A DNA stretch of 9,600 bases from Bacteroidales bacterium UBA3382 (lineage in GTDB: Bacteria; Bacteroidota; Bacteroidia; Bacteroidales; UBA932), in contig DEPW01000129.1 of assembly GCA_002358965.1 (NCBI GenBank), positions 1-9,600 of the forward strand, read 5' to 3'. The position numbers were made by a program, and so were the translations under genes. The notes under the pieces are model-generated. The model was not told the origin of the DNA. It ran no database searches and saw nothing but the letters and a program-made list of their open reading frames with translations. Below are positions 5,713 through 9,600 of the stretch, one piece after another. How positions within the stretch are numbered: position 1 is the stretch's first letter; each line of letters starts with the position of its first letter.

Positions 5713-7533
5713 ATGGAAACGAATGTAATCAATAAATCCGACATCAAAAAGGTTATTGGCAAGAGTAATCCATTAAGCGATACGGCATCCTGGCTTCTGT
5801 ACCATCTGCTGGGATTCGCAAAAATCAACCGGGACTACCGCCCCATCTCCGAACTTAAAGGGATAGAGTTCGTACGCGCCGCCATAGAACGGTTCCGCCT
5901 TAAATGCGTCATCAGCGAAGACGAAATCGGGAACATTCCTGCCGAAGGCGCCGCAATCATAGTATCAAACCACCCTTTCGGCGGCGCAGACGGCCTGCTG
6001 CTATACGAAACGGCACACAGGGTAAGGAGCGATGTAAAGGTAATGACCAACTTCATCCTCTCGATGATCGGCCCGCTCTCCGAAGATTTCCTGCCGGTCA
6101 ACCCGTTCAAAGGCCTGAAAGGCGCCCCGGCAAGCTCCTCGGGGCTGAAGCAGGCCATGAGCCATCTGGAAAACGGGGGGCTGCTGATAATCTTTCCGGC
6201 CGGAGAGGTTTCTACCATACCTGAAAAAAGATTTTACAAAAAACTCTTCTCGCGCAGAGTCATGGCCAGGGACATCCCCTGGGAAAATTCGGCGATGAAG
6301 CTCATAGCGCGCAGCGCCTGCCCGGTGATACCGGTGTATTTCCACGGGCAGAACAGCCGCATCTTCCATCTTGCAGGAAGGATAAACCCGTATCTGAGGA
6401 CGGCATTGCTTCCGAGAGAGTTCCTCAAGGCACGCAAACGCACCGCGGTGCTTAAGATCGGCAAAAGCATCAAGGCTTCGGAAGTCGCCGCCATAGCCGG
6501 AAAGGGGCTTTTGTCCAAACACCTTTATGCAAGATGCTATGCGCTCGAGGCCAATATTCCGGCAACGAACGAATTCCTTGACGAAGTTCCTGCGACAGCC
6601 ATAGTCAAGGGCAAGAGCCAGGCCGAAATAGAGTGGGACATAGACAAGGCCCGCAAAGACGGAAACATGCTTTTCGAGACAGCCGGATACGAGGTATTCC
6701 TGCTGACATACCGCGAATACCACACGATCATGTACGAGCTCGCAAGGCTGCGCGAAATCACTTTCAGGGAGATCGGGGAAGGCACGGGGAAATCATGCGA
6801 CACCGACGAATACGATGTCTACTACAAACATCTCGTGCTTTGGGATACGGCCAAGAAGAAAATAGCGGGCGCATACCGCATAGGGATAGGTTCGGAAATC
6901 ATGCGCGACTTCGGATTGTCGGGCTTCTATGTAGACACGCTCTTCCATTACAGGAAAGGCATGGAAAAGACCCTCTGCCAGGCGATAGAGCTGGGCCGTT
7001 CGTTCGTGGTTTCGGAATACCAGAAGGAAATATTCCCGCTCATGCTGCTCATCAAAGGCATACTCTTCTCGACAATGCGTTATCCGGAAGTACGCTATGT
7101 CATCGGCCCGGTAAGCATAAGCAGCTGGTATCCCGACCTTTACAAAAGCATCTTTGTAAAATACCTTTCGGAAAACTTCGGTCTTCCGTCGATGAAGAAG
7201 CTCATCGCCCCCGAACACAGATTCAGAAACAGGGTCGAAAAAGTCAATCTCGACGACCTGCTGCTTGACAAATGCGACACCATCGAACATACCGACAGGT
7301 ACATAATGGCGCTCAGCAACGGCAAGATGAGGATACCTTCGCTGATCAAGCGGTATCTCAAAATCGGCGTAAAGGTCATAGACTTCAATGTGGACCCTTT
7401 GTTCAATTACTGCATAGACGGACTGATACTGCTCGATACGGACAATGTTTCCGAAAAAGAGCTCAACCTTCTGCTGAAAGGAGAAAAAAACATAGACTCT
7501 TTCATAGAGCGGTTCTATAAAAAGAGTCTATGA
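5713..7533 (+). CDS. Bifunctional PlsC-type O-acyltransferase / GNAT-type N-acyltransferase (OlsF-like aminolipid synthase candidate)
   Basis: A 606-residue two-domain protein. The N-terminal part (about 60-285) is a lysophospholipid-acyltransferase domain: NHPFGGADG at 86-94 supplies the catalytic His87 and Asp93, and FPAGEVS at 161-167 is the second conserved block. The C-terminal part (about 310-500) resembles the GNAT-like N-acyltransferases of the OlsB/hemolysin type, with YELARLREITFREIGEG at 341-357, the DVYYKHLVLWD region from 368, and ELGRSFVVSEYQ at 426-437. Proteins with this order, such as OlsF, first N-acylate an amino acid and then O-acylate the product to make ornithine or related aminolipids at the inner membrane; Bacteroides also makes glycine lipids. 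The amino acid used here cannot be read from sequence. ATG 5713 is firm: a stop codon precedes it directly in frame. No Shine-Dalgarno is seen. Its last codons contain the terminator of the convergent gene. Confidence 0.82.
   Translation: METNVINKSDIKKVIGKSNPLSDTASWLLYHLLGFAKINRDYRPISELKGIEFVRAAIERFRLKCVISEDEIGNIPAEGAAIIVSNHPFGGADGLLLYETAHRVRSDVKVMTNFILSMIGPLSEDFLPVNPFKGLKGAPASSSGLKQAMSHLENGGLLIIFPAGEVSTIPEKRFYKKLFSRRVMARDIPWENSAMKLIARSACPVIPVYFHGQNSRIFHLAGRINPYLRTALLPREFLKARKRTAVLKIGKSIKASEVAAIAGKGLLSKHLYARCYALEANIPATNEFLDEVPATAIVKGKSQAEIEWDIDKARKDGNMLFETAGYEVFLLTYREYHTIMYELARLREITFREIGEGTGKSCDTDEYDVYYKHLVLWDTAKKKIAGAYRIGIGSEIMRDFGLSGFYVDTLFHYRKGMEKTLCQAIELGRSFVVSEYQKEIFPLMLLIKGILFSTMRYPEVRYVIGPVSISSWYPDLYKSIFVKYLSENFGLPSMKKLIAPEHRFRNRVEKVNLDDLLLDKCDTIEHTDRYIMALSNGKMRIPSLIKRYLKIGVKVIDFNVDPLFNYCIDGLILLDTDNVSEKELNLLLKGEKNIDSFIERFYKKSL
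7484..7532 (-). terminator. Intrinsic terminator of the DUF2723 gene, embedded in the convergent coding sequence
   Basis: CATAGACTCTTT (7491-7502) and AAAGAGTCTATG (7521-7532) are a perfect 12-bp inverted repeat. The loop holds a second inverted repeat, ATAGA/TCTAT (7504-7508 and 7514-7518), so the structure is one long interrupted hairpin. On the minus strand it is followed at once by seven T residues (7490-7484), and it begins 28 bases past the TAG stop ending at 7560. On the plus strand no T tract follows, so it should act on minus-strand transcripts only. All of it lies inside the last 17 codons of the plus-strand acyltransferase gene. Confidence 0.85.
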
Positions 7534-7559
7534 GATAAGATTCCAAATGCAGGACTGCG

Positions 7560-9600
7560 CTACCCTTCCTTTATCAGGGAATCAAGCACGACCCTGAAGT
7601 CCTCTTGAAGTTTGTCCGCAAGCTCGTCGCGCCCAGCGCCATAAAGCAGATCGAGTACCGAGAAATAGTAATCGCGGACATAGTTCATATTGTCCGATGC
7701 CGTATAGTTCTCCAGATTCCTTCCGAACAGCTTGACGGACTCAAGCATCTCGAGGCAGAAAGCCGAAGCAAGCTTCTCGGCCTTTTCGAATGCCTCCAGC
7801 CTGAGATAGGTCGAAATAATGTTCACAATCGAATAATCGTTCACCGTCCTGAGGTAAATCAGGTCGAGAGGATAATTCGAAACCGGGACGCAATCGAAAC
7901 TCATATCGAGGATTTCCTCGGCCTTTTCGTTCTCTCCCGCCGACAAAAGCGCATCGGCCACTTTGGAAAAGAGTTCGCGCTGCGGCAACATGCCCGAGAA
8001 AGTCGAAAGGTTCATGTAGTCCACGAAATAATCCGCCTTCAGGGCATCCCACTTGTAGACATCCTTGACAAGACGATAGAGATTGTCCGGATCGGAAAAA
8101 CCGTCCTTGTAGTGCGAAGTGCTGGACTTGACAGGCACGAGCTTGTGGGTAAAGCCATTGTATTCGAGATACGACCGCAGGCCGAGTTTCAGGTCGCCGC
8201 CGAGGTTAAGCATGTGGATAGGCCTGTCCCACTGATAGTTTGACAGCAAATCGATTATGATGAAATCCTGTTTCGTGATGAAGACCGCGTCATCCGGGAT
8301 ACGAAGCACTATCGAATCCTCTATCATGTCGGCATATTTTTCATCGACAATCCCGTATTTCAGCACATTTTCCTTGTTCACCGGAACCACTATCTCCCTG
8401 GCCACTATACAGCCTACAGGCTTGCCGCTCGTAAGGGTGATCTTCATGTCCGGATGGTTGAATATCCTGATGACATCTTTGGCCGATACCGGTCCTCCGG
8501 CAATGTCCTCGACATAGACGACATCGTTGGTACCGTAAAGATATTCCTTGCGCGGAGTAGTAAGCGCGATGGCGTCCGAGTTGTTGATCTTCGAGCGCAA
8601 CTGGTCTATGTACCAATCCGTCCCGAGCAGGGAAGTGTTTATGACGCGGACATCGTTCCTGATCTCCTCCACCTCCTGGGCATACCAGAGAGGGAAGGTA
8701 TCGTTGTCGCCATGAGTGATGAGCATGCCGTTCTCGCCTACCGAATTGAGCAGATTGGAAGCCAGCTCCACGGCGGTGCGACGACCGCTGCGGTCATGGT
8801 CGTCCCAGTTCTGACAACCCATTATGACAGGCACGCAAGAGCACAGGGCAACGGCCGCACCTGCCGAAACCGTCTTACGATCCTTCAGCCATTTGCTCAA
8901 AAGGGCGTAAACCGACAGCACTCCCAAGCCTATCCATATCGAAAAGGCATAGAAAGAGCCCGCATAGGCATAGTCCCTTTCCCTGACCTGCAACGGAGGC
9001 TGGTTAAGATACACGACAATCGCTATTCCGGTCATTATGAAGAGCAGGAAAGTCACCCAGCATCCGCGTCTGTCACGGTAAAACTGATACAGCAGACCTG
9101 CAAGGCCGAGCAACAGAGGCAGCATGAAATAATGGTTCTTCGCCTTGTTGCCTATCAGATAGGCCGGGCCTTCGCTCTGATTGCCGAGCCTAATCTTGTC
9201 AATGAAGCCTATGCCAGACTCCCAATTGCCCGAAAACGGATCTCCCGGCATCTGGCCATGGATATCGTTCTGGCGGCCGGCGAAGTTCCACATGAAATAT
9301 CTCCAATACATCCAGTTCAACTGATAATCGCAGAAGAAACGCATGTTGTCCATGAAAGTGGGCTTCTTGTATTCGGCCCCGGGAACGACCTTGCCCCTGT
9401 CTCCCATATACGCCAGATACACATCGACATGCCTGTCTTCCCAGCTCCACATCCTCGGGAAGAGCATCTGGCCGGACTTGTCATAGACAGGCTCAGCCGG
9501 GGCGTCCGTCCTGACATATTTGCCCGCCAGCGGGGTGTAGTACCTGTCCACCTTGTAGGAAGACGAAGGAGCCCCGAAATACTGGCCGTAAACGAGAGGC
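7560..9600 (-). CDS. DUF2723 membrane protein, C-terminal 679 residues (5' end beyond window)
   Basis: The frame is open to the window edge, so the start and most of the N-terminal membrane domain are missing. The visible part begins PLVYGQYFGAPS and continues with motifs typical of Bacteroidota DUF2723 proteins, including the NWMYWRYFMWNFAGRQND region (about visible residues 95-112). Four hydrophobic helices follow at about 155-174, 181-197, 214-234 and 244-261. A large soluble region comes next, with HGDNDTFPLWYAQEVEEIR (296-314) and SLLGTDWYIDQL (323-334), then a helical, TPR-like tail from about 544. Eukaryotic TMEM260 shares DUF2723 and is a protein O-mannosyltransferase, so the bacterial protein may be a GT-C-type glycosyltransferase acting at the membrane; its donor and target are unknown. 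The GTG at 9551 is internal, not the start. Transcription probably ends at the hairpin at 7484-7532. Confidence 0.85.
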   Translation of the reverse strand, partial: PLVYGQYFGAPSSSYKVDRYYTPLAGKYVRTDAPAEPVYDKSGQMLFPRMWSWEDRHVDVYLAYMGDRGKVVPGAEYKKPTFMDNMRFFCDYQLNWMYWRYFMWNFAGRQNDIHGQMPGDPFSGNWESGIGFIDKIRLGNQSEGPAYLIGNKAKNHYFMLPLLLGLAGLLYQFYRDRRGCWVTFLLFIMTGIAIVVYLNQPPLQVRERDYAYAGSFYAFSIWIGLGVLSVYALLSKWLKDRKTVSAGAAVALCSCVPVIMGCQNWDDHDRSGRRTAVELASNLLNSVGENGMLITHGDNDTFPLWYAQEVEEIRNDVRVINTSLLGTDWYIDQLRSKINNSDAIALTTPRKEYLYGTNDVVYVEDIAGGPVSAKDVIRIFNHPDMKITLTSGKPVGCIVAREIVVPVNKENVLKYGIVDEKYADMIEDSIVLRIPDDAVFITKQDFIIIDLLSNYQWDRPIHMLNLGGDLKLGLRSYLEYNGFTHKLVPVKSSTSHYKDGFSDPDNLYRLVKDVYKWDALKADYFVDYMNLSTFSGMLPQRELFSKVADALLSAGENEKAEEILDMSFDCVPVSNYPLDLIYLRTVNDYSIVNIISTYLRLEAFEKAEKLASAFCLEMLESVKLFGRNLENYTASDNMNYVRDYYFSVLDLLYGAGRDELADKLQEDFRVVLDSLIKEG

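Noticed and set aside
9549..9551. GTG as the start of the DUF2723 gene
   Set aside because: The frame stays open to the window edge with family-like sequence (PLVYGQYFGAP) before this codon, so it is internal and the gene is partial.

Overview
The window reads as Bacteroidota DNA, most likely from a gut-type member of the Bacteroidales with a moderately high GC content. Three things point there: promoter-like boxes of the Bacteroides form TAnnTTTG, mostly without Shine-Dalgarno sequences; a DUF2723 membrane protein with the motifs typical of Bacteroidota; and a large outer-membrane protein of a type common in that phylum. I cannot name a genus from sequence alone. Five protein genes fill almost the whole window. 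No RNA genes, insertion sequences, CRISPR arrays or phage genes were seen, and no gene-free stretch exceeds about 180 bases.

Layout: (1) 1-81 is a short upstream region with a promoter-like box, followed by a 990-residue secreted protein (82-3054, +). It joins an HExxH metallopeptidase-like domain, a TolB-like beta-propeller region and a probable C-terminal outer-membrane barrel. (2) On the minus strand, uvrC (5532-3739) and a PnuC-type vitamin/nucleoside transporter (3755-3018) overlap by 17 bases and look like one operon. The transporter end also overlaps the end of the first gene by 37 bases, tail to tail. (3) 5533-5712 is a divergent promoter region between uvrC and the next plus-strand gene. 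(4) 5713-7533 (+) encodes a 606-residue fusion of a PlsC-type O-acyltransferase and a GNAT-type N-acyltransferase, the architecture of bifunctional amino-acid-lipid synthases such as OlsF. (5) 7560 to the window end (-) is the C-terminal 679 residues of a DUF2723 protein, cut by the window edge.

Three of the five genes concern the cell envelope: an outer-membrane protein with a possible protease domain, a membrane-lipid acyltransferase and a candidate glycosyltransferase-like membrane protein. They are not in one operon, so a joint role is only a suggestion. The clearest non-coding structure is an intrinsic terminator for the DUF2723 gene. It consists of a perfect 12-bp stem, a secondary hairpin in its loop and a seven-T tract, and it lies entirely inside the last codons of the convergent acyltransferase gene. 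I see no defence, mobile or otherwise clearly novel system. The most under-described items are the protease-propeller-barrel protein and the DUF2723 protein.
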